Below the pieces are notes generated by a model that was not told the origin of the DNA, ran no database searches, and saw only the letters and a program-made list of their open reading frames with translations. The position numbers and the translations under genes were made by a program. A DNA stretch of 64,000 nucleotides from Calothrix sp. HK-06 (GTDB lineage: Bacteria > Cyanobacteriota > Cyanobacteriia > Cyanobacteriales > Nostocaceae), in contig NZ_MRCD01000037.1 in NCBI RefSeq assembly GCF_001904745.1, positions 1-64,000 on the forward strand, given 5' to 3'. This document shows positions 56,191 through 64,000 of the stretch, one piece after another. Every line of letters begins with the position of its first letter. Position 1 is the first letter of the stretch.

Positions 56191-57094
56191 TATTAATATT
56201 CCTTTCTTTTGCAATGGCTGTTTGGGCAGGTGCGACAGTATACCAACCGCTTTTAAACAATGTTTTCTGAGGTTGAGTATATTCAGCTACAGCTTGATTA
56301 CTAGTTATTGGTTGATTGGCAGCTTTGGACAGCCATTGATTATATTTTTCTCTTGATTCTACATATACAGGCGCCTCCATCAAGGCAAAATAAGTACCGC
56401 TAAATTGAGAATCTTTGAGTGTATATTTACCTTCACGTATAGGTGTAACTACAAGGTCAATATCGCGCTTTGGTACAATATCTTGCTTAAGACGAAATTC
56501 TGGCACGTAAAAACCATGAATAACTTCCTGTGCATTTAAATTTAGGCGAGTCCTGCGATTTACTGGTAAATGTAATTCATTACTAGTAATATTATTGGGA
56601 TAACGGAAAGACCATTCCCACTGTTTAGCAAAAACATCAACCGTTTGGTCGGCAGGCTTAGCTTTATCTTGAGTTGGCGCCGCAGCTAGTGCAGGTTCTT
56701 CTAGTAAATGTAAATGTACTATCGGTCCAAGATTTAATACATCCAACTGCTGATAAATTTTAAAACCTTGAAAAGCAATCCACAAAACTAATAAAGTTGG
56801 AGTTACCGTCCATAAAATTTCAAGCCTGACATCACCTCTAGAAGGATGTCCTTCAGTATAATCATGCTTAGACGCTCGAAAGAAAATTGCCGAATACAGC
56901 ATCATCCCTACAAGCCCAACCAAGACAAACGTTCCAACTGACGTTAAAAAGCTAAATATCTGGTCAACTTTTTGTGCTTCTTCGGTTGCTTGAGGTGGCA
57001 TCCAAGTATATGCAAGCGAACCAACCCAGCGACTAATAACAAGCAGCACCGTAATACAAACAGCTATTAATAAATATTGCAAAAATCTAGACAT
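56180..57094 (-). CDS. coxB: Oxidase subunit II lacking CuA ligands (alternate oxidase type)
   Basis: A 304-residue subunit II with two membrane helices and a cupredoxin-like domain. The family stretch EVIHGFYVPEFRLKQDIVP is intact. Where CuA enzymes have CxxxC...H..M, this protein reads DSQFSGTYFALM: both Cys and the His are replaced. Without CuA it cannot take electrons from cytochrome c or plastocyanin in the usual way, so a quinol donor is likely, as proposed for cyanobacterial alternate respiratory terminal oxidase (ARTO, Cox3-type). It follows two DUF2231 genes and precedes coxA. Confidence 0.92.
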   Translation of the reverse strand: MSRFLQYLLIAVCITVLLVISRWVGSLAYTWMPPQATEEAQKVDQIFSFLTSVGTFVLVGLVGMMLYSAIFFRASKHDYTEGHPSRGDVRLEILWTVTPTLLVLWIAFQGFKIYQQLDVLNLGPIVHLHLLEEPALAAAPTQDKAKPADQTVDVFAKQWEWSFRYPNNITSNELHLPVNRRTRLNLNAQEVIHGFYVPEFRLKQDIVPKRDIDLVVTPIREGKYTLKDSQFSGTYFALMEAPVYVESREKYNQWLSKAANQPITSNQAVAEYTQPQKTLFKSGWYTVAPAQTAIAKERNINNDT

Positions 57095-57106
57095 ATCACA
57101 TTATTA

Positions 57107-57706
57107 TTAAGGTAGTAATTCTGGACTTTTACCTTCCCTCACCAACCCCGCAGCAGTAACGTGTATTCCAAACTCATCACCTAAATGGGCGCCTAAAGTA
57201 CCGTGAACGAACAAGATACCTAATATCATCACACCAGCTAGCAAGTAACTCCACTGCACTTGACGTGTTGAATTTTGGCGCCATCGAAAGCGTTGTAAAC
57301 CTCTCCATACAGTCATCGCCACAATAATCGCTAATAGAAAAATACCTCCTAAACCATGTAAAACCATCGTCAAACTTGACGTTAACCCCCAAGCACTCTT
57401 TCCACCTACAGATGGCGCCAATAGCAACTCAAAAAAGCCTGCTGCAACTGTAAAAAATGTGACAACAGCCGCTGCAAGTAAGTTATACCAGCCAACATCA
57501 AAAAAGCCAGAACGAATAGCAGTTAGACCTAGGAACTTAAAGATGGGTTTTTCTAAAGGAAAAAGCGCTCCTGCAATGTCAAAAATAATTGCGATAATTA
57601 GCAACCCCAATGTTAGATGTACCAAATTTGCATGTATAGGAAACTCATAAGGTAATCCATTGGCACCCAATTTTAAACCTAATTGGTCAATAAATTGCGA
57701 GTTCAT
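57107..57706 (-). CDS. DUF2231 membrane protein of the oxidase operon (second copy)
   Basis: A 199-residue DUF2231 protein with four membrane segments. Conserved His residues (FPIHANLVHLTLG in helix 1, MVLHGLGGIF in helix 3 and a C-terminal GIHVTAAGL) could bind haem, as in four-helix cytochrome b proteins, but this is inference. It overlaps the upstream DUF2231 gene by 4 bp and lies 12 bp upstream of coxB. Pairs of such genes occur with Cox3-type clusters in heterocystous cyanobacteria to my recollection. Confidence 0.85.
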   Translation of the reverse strand: MNSQFIDQLGLKLGANGLPYEFPIHANLVHLTLGLLIIAIIFDIAGALFPLEKPIFKFLGLTAIRSGFFDVGWYNLLAAAVVTFFTVAAGFFELLLAPSVGGKSAWGLTSSLTMVLHGLGGIFLLAIIVAMTVWRGLQRFRWRQNSTRQVQWSYLLAGVMILGILFVHGTLGAHLGDEFGIHVTAAGLVREGKSPELLP

Positions 57707-58197
57707 GGCGAAACTCCCTGTTTCATTGCCTGCACAACAGGCTCAATATGTAAACCGTATACCCAAACTAATCTGCTTCCCAAATATGTTTGTAAAAGCA
57801 CTAAACAAGTTAAAAAGGTTGCAACACCTAAATAAGCGGGAGGTACTTTTAAAGGGTTGCGGTTACGAATCACTAAGCGCCAAGCAGTGATTGCAACAAC
57901 AATAGCAGCAAGCGACCAACCCATAACCGTATGAAAATTGAGTGTTGGACGTACTGAAGAATAAACTTGTGCCAAACCAGCTTCAAACTGACCGAATATA
58001 ACCGCAATAAAAATGGCGCCAGAAGCGACAAACATATTCCAGAAACTCACCTCAAATAAACGGTGCTTGTGGGTGAAATAGCCTACTACATCGCATAAGA
58101 AAGAAAAAAGCACCATTGCAATTACAAAGTGAACAACGATGGGGTGTATGGGGTCGGGGTATGGTAAACCTTGGCTATTTAGAGGCAGGGAGGGCAT
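57703..58197 (-). CDS. DUF2231 membrane protein of the oxidase operon (first copy)
   Basis: A 164-residue DUF2231 protein with four membrane segments and the motif DPIHPIVVHFVIAMVLFSFLCD at the N terminus (residues 15-36), then NFHTVMGWSLAAIVV and a C-terminal GLHIEPVVQAM. The His positions match those of the next gene, so the two are paralogues. It is the first gene of the operon; 680 bp of AT-rich DNA upstream separates it from the divergent nitroreductase gene. Function unknown; a quinone- or haem-binding accessory is plausible. Confidence 0.85.
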   Translation of the reverse strand: MPSLPLNSQGLPYPDPIHPIVVHFVIAMVLFSFLCDVVGYFTHKHRLFEVSFWNMFVASGAIFIAVIFGQFEAGLAQVYSSVRPTLNFHTVMGWSLAAIVVAITAWRLVIRNRNPLKVPPAYLGVATFLTCLVLLQTYLGSRLVWVYGLHIEPVVQAMKQGVSP

Positions 58198-58880
58198 GTT
58201 ATTATCCTGACAATATCAAGTAAAAAGTCACTGCTTGCAATCAAGGCTTTTTTAATTCAATTGATAAATTTGACTGCCTCCTCTTCATCATTTCAATTTA
58301 ACAATACGTCCTAACTTTAAGTAGAAATGTTAAGTAATGTAGCTTTAAAATCAAGTTTGAATTTTAGTTTAAAGCTTAATGCTATCTTCAACGATTCCTC
58401 CTATAGATAGATTTAAAAACTTTCTACTCATTTTCTACTCATATTGATTGATGTATCGAGATTTATTACAATTCACATGTTGCCTGCTTGTAATATATAA
58501 CTATAATGTATCTATCTTGAGGCTGAGATAATTTTCAAAAACTATTATTTAATAATAAATACAGATTTGGCACAAGAATGTCACAACAAAGACATGGAAT
58601 TGTAATATGCAAATATGTAATTAAACTGTAAAATGTGTAATACTTTCTTAATATACTTGAAGACTACATAATATATGTTCAAATCAAAATTATTATCTGC
58701 AAACTTTCGTTAATACAAACTAGTATTAAGAATTGTTTCAAAAGCAAGTATAAAAAAATACAAAAAAATGAAGTATGAAAGAAATATAATTTTATATACC
58801 TTTAGATAGAGCAAGTAGGTATTATTTATCTTTAAAAACAAAGAAGGCGGCAGTACAATAATCTTTTTAATACTGACATT
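58198..58880. other. Divergent promoter region of the oxidase operon
   Basis: About 680 bp of AT-rich DNA between the DUF2231 and nitroreductase genes. It should hold both promoters. I find no NtcA-type GTAN8TAC site, DIF-type TCCGGA hexamer, or other known heterocyst motif by eye. Open frames here are low-complexity. Confidence 0.45.
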
Positions 58881-59510
58881 ATGGTAAAATCCAATGAGAT
58901 AAAAATAGATAAATCCGCTGACACTCAGTATCCCATCCATGATTTATTGCGCTTGCGTTGGAGTCCTTTAGCTTTTTCAGAGCGCGTGGTAGAACCAGAA
59001 AAGTTATGTAGTGTATTAGATGCAGCGCAATGGGCAGCTTCATCTTTTAATGAGCAACCGTGGAGCTTTATTGTTGCAACTAAAGATAACCAAGCTGAAT
59101 TTGAGCGTTTACTAAGTTGTTTAGCAGAAGGTAATCAGGAATGGGCACGAAATGCTCCAGTGTTAATGATATCAGTAGCGAAGCTTAACTTTGAGCGAAA
59201 CGGTGTAGAAAATCGCCATGCATTTCATGATGTTGGCGCCGCAGTTGGCAATGCTGCAATACAAGCAACCGCATTAGGACTACATATACATCAAATGGCA
59301 GGGTTTGATGTTCCTAAAGCAAAAGAACTTTATAGTATACCTGATGGATATGACCCAGTTGAAGCAATTGCGCTAGGTTATTTAGGAAATCCAAAAACCC
59401 TGTCAGAAAGATTGTTGCAACGAGAGCAAGCTCCACGCACACGCAAATCTCTAGAACAATTTGTCTTTTCTGGCAGTTGGAATCAAGTTTCACCATTAGT
59501 AAAACAATAA
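58881..59510 (+). CDS. Nitroreductase family protein
   Basis: A 209-residue FMN-binding oxidoreductase. Family features: RWSPLAFSERVVEPE near the N terminus, AAQWAASSFNEQPWSFIV with the FMN-binding region, a GAAVGNAAIQATALGLHIHQM helix, and the C-terminal EAIALGYLGNP. Substrates in the family range from quinones to nitroaromatics; the physiological one is unknown. It lies 18 bp upstream of an aldo/keto reductase gene, so they likely form an operon. Confidence 0.92.
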   Translation: MVKSNEIKIDKSADTQYPIHDLLRLRWSPLAFSERVVEPEKLCSVLDAAQWAASSFNEQPWSFIVATKDNQAEFERLLSCLAEGNQEWARNAPVLMISVAKLNFERNGVENRHAFHDVGAAVGNAAIQATALGLHIHQMAGFDVPKAKELYSIPDGYDPVEAIALGYLGNPKTLSERLLQREQAPRTRKSLEQFVFSGSWNQVSPLVKQ

Positions 59511-59528
59511 ATTGAGTGAAAAAGTCAT

Positions 59529-60488
59529 ATGCAGTATCGACAACTTGGTAGTGGTGATCTTAATGTTTCGGAAATTAGCTTAGGGTCATGGTTGACTTAT
59601 GGGGGTGGTGTCGAACGGCAACAGGCAGAAGTTTGCATTCACAAAGCTTTTGATGTTGGTATTAATTTTATTGACACCGCAAATGTATATGGTAGAGGCG
59701 CCGCAGAATCACTTTTGGGTGAAGTTTTACAGGGTATTGACCGCAAATCCTACGTTTTAGCAACCAAAGTTTATTTCCCCATGTCCCCCACTGACCAAGG
59801 ACTATCTGCTGCCCAAATTTATAAACAAATCGATGCATCATTACAAAGATTACGCACCGATTACGTAGATTTGTACCAGTGTCACCGCTATGACGTAAAT
59901 ACCCCGTTGGAAGAAACAATGGAAGCGTTGACCAATGTTGTAAGGCAAGGCAAAGCTCGCTACATTGGGTTTAGTGAATGGAACCCAGGACAAATTCAAG
60001 CAGCATTAAATATGAAAAATGTGGAGCGATTTGTATCAAGTCAACCACAATATTCAATGTTATGGCGTAAACCTGAAGCTGAAGTGTTTCCATTATGTGC
60101 AGCAAATGGCATTGGTCAAATAGTTTGGTCTCCACTTGCTCAAGGAGTTCTGACTGGCAAATACAAACCCGGAGAAGTTCCACCTCAAGATTCCCGCGCG
60201 GCAAATAGCCAAATGAATGCTTTTATGGGTGATATCACAACCGAGCGAGTACTTAGTGCTGTTCAGAATCTTAAGCCAATTGCTCAAGGTTTAAATATTT
60301 CGATGGCTCAACTTGCTTTGGCATGGGTGTTAAGAGATTCGCGCGTGTCTTCTGCTATTATTGGCGCCAGTCGTCCTGAACAAGTTGTAGATAACGCTGC
60401 TGCATCAGATGTGAAGTTGAGCGATGATGTGTTGCGAAAAATTGACGAAGTGCTGGCGCCTGCTTTACCTCATGCAACAGCAGCTTGA
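59529..60488 (+). CDS. Aldo/keto reductase family protein
   Basis: A 319-residue NADP(H)-dependent TIM-barrel enzyme. The catalytic tetrad is visible: Asp and Tyr in FIDTANVYGRG, Lys in VLATKV, His in DLYQCHRYD. The C-terminal IIGASRPEQVVDNAAA contacts the cofactor. It belongs to the AKR6/12-like group, related to Kv-channel beta subunits and YghZ. The start is an ATG at 59529, after the nitroreductase gene; both would reduce reactive carbonyls or quinones. Confidence 0.94.
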   Translation: MQYRQLGSGDLNVSEISLGSWLTYGGGVERQQAEVCIHKAFDVGINFIDTANVYGRGAAESLLGEVLQGIDRKSYVLATKVYFPMSPTDQGLSAAQIYKQIDASLQRLRTDYVDLYQCHRYDVNTPLEETMEALTNVVRQGKARYIGFSEWNPGQIQAALNMKNVERFVSSQPQYSMLWRKPEAEVFPLCAANGIGQIVWSPLAQGVLTGKYKPGEVPPQDSRAANSQMNAFMGDITTERVLSAVQNLKPIAQGLNISMAQLALAWVLRDSRVSSAIIGASRPEQVVDNAAASDVKLSDDVLRKIDEVLAPALPHATAA

Positions 60489-60489
60489 T

Positions 60490-60531
60490 TAATTTTCTTG
60501 TAGTAATTTTCTTGTAGTAATTTTCTTGTGG
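60490..60531 (+). repeat. 14-bp tandem repeat (3 copies)
   Basis: TAATTTTCTTGTAG occurs three times in tandem just after the aldo/keto reductase stop; the last copy ends in GG. It is non-coding and probably arose by slippage. Confidence 0.85.
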
Positions 60532-60945
60532 GGTGGACATCCTTGCCCGCCCCTGAATATGAAACGGGCATCCTTGCCCGTTCCACAAGATAGTTAATAA
60601 GATAGCTAATTTACTTCACTACAGTAATAGCTTCACTTTTAATTAAGAAAGTGAGGGAATGTTTTTTATTGTATAGCTGAACACATAAAAGCTTCATAAT
60701 TTTATCATCCTTAAGGAATAAGACAAAGTAGGATTCCGACATGTAAATTTTTAAAGGAAGAACACTAACATTACAAATAAAAAATCTCTGACTGTACAAG
60801 TTGTGAAAAATAGTTAAATTTTTGGAATATTAATCAAAAAGCTTTAAAGTTTATTGTAAATTTATCTTTTTAAAGGCTTATACATATTTAACTACTTATC
60901 AACTTGAAGCTGGAGGTTATTTGTTAAATGAAGGAATTTGAGTAG
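60532..60945. other. Intergenic stretch with a dispersed hairpin
   Basis: It begins with a common cyanobacterial repeat (CATCCTTGCCCG twice, around 60538-60585, with CGGGCAT pairing). The remaining 350 bp are AT-rich and hold no supported gene. The NUDIX promoter must lie within it. Confidence 0.5.
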
Positions 60946-61386
60946 ATGAGTCAAAAGACTATTAAACTGATTAAACAGTCTGGTGTAATTCCCTATAGAA
61001 TTAGAGATGAAAAAATAGAAGTTTTACTGATTACTACTAGTAGTGGTTTAAATTGGATAGTTCCTAAAGGAAATATTTCTAAGGGAATGAGTCTACAAGA
61101 TTCAGCGGCTAAAGAAGCTTGGGAAGAAGCAGGGGTTCTAGGTTTGGTAGATAATCAAGAATTAGGATATTACAAGTATTATAAACAAGGCAAGGTTTAT
61201 AAAGTTAAAATGTATTTGTTGTTAGTTAGAGCAGTATCAGGAAATTATCCAGAAGCGAATTTGAGAAGGCGCCGATGGGTAGATGTTCAAAAAGCTATTA
61301 GCCTTGTCAAAGAAACATCGCTCAAACCAATCCTTGAAAACATTGCATGTAGAGACGTAATTAATCACGTCTCTACGCGAATATAA
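60946..61386 (+). CDS. NUDIX hydrolase
   Basis: A 146-residue pyrophosphohydrolase. The Nudix box is KEAWEEAGV with the catalytic EExG, preceded by PKGNISKGM; the usual Glu at the start of the box is Met here. VLLITTSSGLNWIVPKG forms the first strands. AAGGA precedes the ATG by 10 nt. Substrate is unknown; the family includes diadenosine polyphosphate and oxidised nucleotide hydrolases. The last ten residues are encoded by a dispersed palindrome (61349-61376), so the native C terminus may have been replaced. Confidence 0.9.
   Translation: MSQKTIKLIKQSGVIPYRIRDEKIEVLLITTSSGLNWIVPKGNISKGMSLQDSAAKEAWEEAGVLGLVDNQELGYYKYYKQGKVYKVKMYLLLVRAVSGNYPEANLRRRRWVDVQKAISLVKETSLKPILENIACRDVINHVSTRI
61349..61376. 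repeat. GTAGAGACGT palindrome inside the NUDIX 3' end
   Basis: GTAGAGACGT at 61349-61358 pairs exactly with ACGTCTCTAC at 61367-61376. Unlike copies at 12925 and 49414 it lies within the coding frame, 10 bp before the stop. Confidence 0.85.
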
Positions 61387-61429
61387 TTTTACAAATTATA
61401 AATAATTTAAATTTTAGAGGAATATTATT

Positions 61430-62818
61430 ATGGCTCAAGATATATTCGATTTACCAGGTCCACCAGTTCATTCAATTGTCGGACATTTACTGGAATTGTC
61501 GCAAGATCCGTTAGATTTTTTAACTAATTGCCGTGAATATGGTGATATCGTGCCATTACGGTTAGGATTAACACCTAATTGTTTACTAACGAATCCTGAA
61601 TATATAGAATTCGTTTTAAAAAATCGCGATGATTTTATTAAAAGCCCTGGTTTTAGGGTTTTGAAGTCTCTACTTGGTGAAGGTTTATTAACAGCTGAGG
61701 GGGAATCTTGGTTTTGGCAGCGGCGCCTTGCTCAACCTGTATTTCATCAAAAACGAATAAATAACTATGGTGAAATAATGGTTGAGTATACCAACCAAAT
61801 GTTAGAAAGCTGGCACGATGGTGAAATTCATGATATCCATGCGGATATGATGCGTTTAACGCTTAAAATTGTTATGAAGTGCATTTTTAATACTAACGTG
61901 GACTCTGGTGAAACAAAAGTTGTTGCAAATGCACTTGATGTAGCTATGCAATGGTTTGAAAGCAAGCGGCGCCAGAATTTTTTAGTTTGGGAATGGTTTC
62001 CTAGACCTGAGAATGTTCGGTATCGTCAAGCGATAGTAGAAATGGATGATGCTATTTATAAATTAATTAATGAACGCCGCAAGAGTAAAGAGACGAGCAA
62101 TGATTTACTTTCAATGTTGATGGACGCGAAAGATGAAGAAACTGGTCAGCAAATGGATGATAAGTTACTACGAGACGAAGTAGCAACTTTAATGTTGGCA
62201 GGACACGAAACAACCGCAAACGCTTTATCTTGGACGTGGATGCTGTTATCACAACACAGTAGCGCGCGAGAGAAATTACAAGCCGAGTTACATCAAGTCT
62301 TGCAAGGGAAGCCACCAAAAGTAGAAGACCTCCCTAAGTTAGCTTATACACAGCAAGTTGTAAAAGAGTCGATGCGGTTATATCCTCCTGTCGCAATATT
62401 CGGGAGAGAAGCAGCAAAAGATTCCCAAATTGGTGACTATATAATTCATCGTGGCACAGTAATTATGATTAGCCAGTGGGTGATGCATCGTCATCCTAAG
62501 TATTTTGATAATCCTGATGCGTTCCAACCTGAGCGCTGGACAGAAGAGTTTGAAAAGCAACTACCTAGAGGAGTATATATTCCCTTTGGCGATGGTCCTC
62601 GCATTTGTATTGGTAAAGGGTTTGCTCAAATGGAAGCTGCTTTATTATTAGCTACTATTGCTCAACGTTTTCAAATAGATTTGGTGCCAGGTTACCCTAT
62701 TATTCCGCAACCTTCAATTACTTTACGTCCAGAATCTGGGATTAAGGTGAGACTGACACAAATTATGCAAGAACAATCACAAGACGGAAAAAATCGAGAA
62801 GTGCTTATTCGGTCTTAA
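61430..62818 (+). CDS. Cytochrome P450
   Basis: A 462-residue soluble P450. The I-helix oxygen-activation motif is LAGHETTANALSW, the ExxR motif is KESMRLYP, PERF appears as QPERW, and the haem-binding loop is FGDGPRICIG with the axial Cys. The N terminus has LPGPPVHSIVGHLL without a membrane anchor. GAGGA lies 8 nt before the ATG. It does not look like the CYP110 group usual in Nostoc. Substrate, fatty acid or terpenoid, cannot be told. No ferredoxin gene is adjacent. Confidence 0.94.
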   Translation: MAQDIFDLPGPPVHSIVGHLLELSQDPLDFLTNCREYGDIVPLRLGLTPNCLLTNPEYIEFVLKNRDDFIKSPGFRVLKSLLGEGLLTAEGESWFWQRRLAQPVFHQKRINNYGEIMVEYTNQMLESWHDGEIHDIHADMMRLTLKIVMKCIFNTNVDSGETKVVANALDVAMQWFESKRRQNFLVWEWFPRPENVRYRQAIVEMDDAIYKLINERRKSKETSNDLLSMLMDAKDEETGQQMDDKLLRDEVATLMLAGHETTANALSWTWMLLSQHSSAREKLQAELHQVLQGKPPKVEDLPKLAYTQQVVKESMRLYPPVAIFGREAAKDSQIGDYIIHRGTVIMISQWVMHRHPKYFDNPDAFQPERWTEEFEKQLPRGVYIPFGDGPRICIGKGFAQMEAALLLATIAQRFQIDLVPGYPIIPQPSITLRPESGIKVRLTQIMQEQSQDGKNREVLIRS

Positions 62819-62823
62819 ATTAA

Positions 62824-63345
62824 ACTTTCTGTGGTTCGCGCATCATTGCTGGGGCGCCTGCTGCAATTCAGGTGCCATTAAATGGGGAATACGAAACATG
62901 GAATGCGCGCGCGAACGAAGAAGAGCAAGGGAATAGTATTCTGCCTGCCGAAAAACTCGCGCTGATTCACAAGGCTGCACTTGCAAATTGTGACGCTAAA
63001 GATCGTTTAGTCGATAGACAAATTACCGATCCTAGAGTTTGTACCTTTAAGACCCAATCACTGCGTTGCTCTAACAATCGCGAACAAGAAAACTGTTTAA
63101 CAGTAGCTCAAATTGCCGTCGTTGATAAATTATATAGTAGTCCAGTGGCTCGTGAAGGCAGACGGCTCTACCCAGGCAGTCAAGCAATTGGATCAGAACT
63201 CGCGTGGGCAGGTTCAAGCATCGGCACAAATGGAATGGCGCCTTTTGCAGCGCAGATATCTAACAGCTATTTGAAATATCTTGCCTTTCCCAAAAGTCCA
63301 CCGCCCTCCTTAGATATCTTAATATTGGAATCAATCTGTAGATAG
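62824..63345 (+). pseudogene. Remnant of a tannase/feruloyl esterase family gene
   Basis: A frame from after the in-frame TAA at 62821-62823 to 63345 encodes the middle of a tannase-type esterase: IIAGAPA, LALIHKAALANCDAKD, DPRVCTF, CLTVAQIAVVDKLY, and YLKYLAFPKSPPP. Both the N-terminal nucleophile region and the C-terminal catalytic residues are missing. Three of the window's roughly 16 GATC sites fall in this fragment, which hints that it came from elsewhere. A GTG at 62872 could start translation but would not give a functional enzyme. Confidence 0.8.
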
Positions 63346-63470
63346 AATAAATTATTTAAACGCTAGTAGTAACTTTACTAATATAATGAGTGGCACCAAT
63401 TAGAAAGGCATTTATGTTAACTAATTTGGGTAGCTTAGAGTTAGCTATGGTAATCTGTTATTATACACTA

Positions 63471-63506
63471 AAATCTACACTAAAATATTAGTTTTAGTGT
63501 AGATTT
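63471..63506. promoter_or_regulatory. 15-bp perfect inverted repeat before the quinone oxidoreductase gene
   Basis: AAATCTACACTAAAA at 63471-63485 pairs exactly with 63492-63506, 22 bp upstream of the next start. It includes ACACTAAAA as a direct repeat. It may be an operator for a local regulator or an RNA hairpin; it is AT-rich and lacks a T-run. Confidence 0.55.
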
Positions 63507-63528
63507 ATATTTATTAAGGGCAATGTTT

Positions 63529-64000
63529 ATGCGTGCGGTAGTTATTGAAGAGTATGGTAGTGCTGAAGTTTTGCAGTTAAAAGAAATTTCTGATTTAGAA
63601 CCGAGTCGAGGAGAGGTTCGGGTAAAAGTTTATGCATCCGCGCTTAATCGTGCTGATATTGAACAACGTAAAGGTAATTATCCACCACCAATTTCACCTG
63701 AGTATGAAATTCCTGGTTTGGAATTTGCAGGAGTTGTTGACAAGTTAGGAGCAGAAGTTAGTAATTGGCGCCTAGGCGACAGGGTGTTTGGACTATTAAG
63801 TGCAGGTGGATACGCCGAGCAAGTTATAGTTCATGAGCGAATGTTAATGCCGATTCCTGCTAATCTTAGCTTTGAACAAGCAGCTGCAATTCCAGAGGTT
63901 TTTTTCACTGCTTATGATGCTTTAATTGACAAAGGCAATTTTCAAGCTGGTGATAGAGTGTTAATTCATGCAGGCGCCAGTGGTGTTGGTACGGCAGCAA
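63529..64000 (+). CDS. Zinc-less quinone oxidoreductase (MDR family), 3' partial
   Basis: The first 157 residues of an NADPH:quinone oxidoreductase-like protein. Family motifs: VYASALNRADIEQRKGNYPP near residue 36 to 55, PGLEFAGVV, GDRVFGLLSAGGYAEQV, AAAIPEVFFTAYDAL, and DRVLIHAGASGVGTAA at the edge, the start of the NADPH-binding fold. The window ends before the stop. ATG at 63529 (MRAVVIEEYG) is preferred; an in-frame ATG at 63523 would add two residues. It would reduce quinones or enones with NADPH. Confidence 0.9.
   Translation, partial: MRAVVIEEYGSAEVLQLKEISDLEPSRGEVRVKVYASALNRADIEQRKGNYPPPISPEYEIPGLEFAGVVDKLGAEVSNWRLGDRVFGLLSAGGYAEQVIVHERMLMPIPANLSFEQAAAIPEVFFTAYDALIDKGNFQAGDRVLIHAGASGVGTAA

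Noticed and set aside
58198-58880. NtcA or heterocyst-specific promoter for the oxidase operon
   Set aside because: No GTAN8TAC or TCCGGA-type motif at a suitable place by eye; not claimed although the operon type suggests such control.

Overview
The window comes from a cyanobacterium, most likely a filamentous heterocyst-forming one (Nostocales: Nostoc, Calothrix, Tolypothrix, Scytonema or a relative). Evidence: a tRNA-Arg(CCU) gene split by a group I intron; three Pkn-type Ser/Thr kinases, one fused to a histidine kinase and one to a GUN4-like domain; a tocopherol cyclase; a PEP-CTERM protein; an frt/glcP-like sugar-uptake locus; a CuA-less alternate terminal oxidase operon; many intergenic palindromes; decayed Uma2, SDR and ATP-grasp genes. 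The usual cyanobacterial palindrome HIP1 (GCGATCGC) was not found. The palindrome GGCGCC occurs about 110 times instead (counted by eye) and GATC is rare, so this genome appears to use an alternate HIP.

Layout. 1-12 kb: tail of a proline-repeat protein, CHASE2-Ser/Thr kinase, NYN/LabA-like protein, leuA, an ATP-grasp remnant beside a palindromic repeat, a Ser/Thr kinase-GAF-PAS-PAS-histidine kinase, and a TPR-lytic transglycosylase. 12-24 kb: SPFH protein, Cache-HAMP histidine kinase, second NYN protein, UbiH-like hydroxylase, PEP-CTERM protein, J-domain/TPR protein, coiled-coil/WD40 protein, tocopherol cyclase and the intron-containing tRNA. 24-34 kb: YdcF-like protein, DUF2288 protein, AI-2E-type permease, PlsC-like acyltransferase, PstS-like protein, zinc-ribbon/kinase/GUN4 protein, broken Uma2 gene, GT-C glycosyltransferase, an HTH protein with an unrecognised body, and a polysaccharide deacetylase.

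34-42 kb: an IS66-type element (34162..35993) with long inverted ends and an 8-bp target duplication sits just upstream of the deacetylase, and its transposase has two frameshifts. Then come an ExoD-like protein, a 1.2-kb gene-poor stretch with a MITE-like element and an intrinsic terminator, two LEA/YtxH-like paralogues, and a BcsA-like glycosyltransferase. 42-50 kb: DM13 lipoprotein, then a LacI regulator, sugar permease and three-gene sugar ABC transporter sharing a TTGCACACGTGTGCAA operator. 50-58 kb: acyltransferase 3, then a seven-gene minus-strand cluster (two DUF2231 proteins, CoxB without CuA ligands, A2-type CoxA, CoxC, an 82-residue membrane protein, type II NADH dehydrogenase). This reads as a complete NADH -> quinone -> O2 chain that needs neither the cytochrome b6f complex nor cytochrome c. 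58-64 kb: nitroreductase, aldo/keto reductase, NUDIX hydrolase, P450, tannase-like remnant, and the start of a quinone oxidoreductase.

The main points for a second look are the HIP1 replacement, the NDH-2/alternate-oxidase operon, the LacI regulon, the group I intron, and a dispersed palindrome whose edge supplies the stop codon of two unrelated genes. All counts and alignments were made by eye. Family names rest on recognised motifs, not on database searches.
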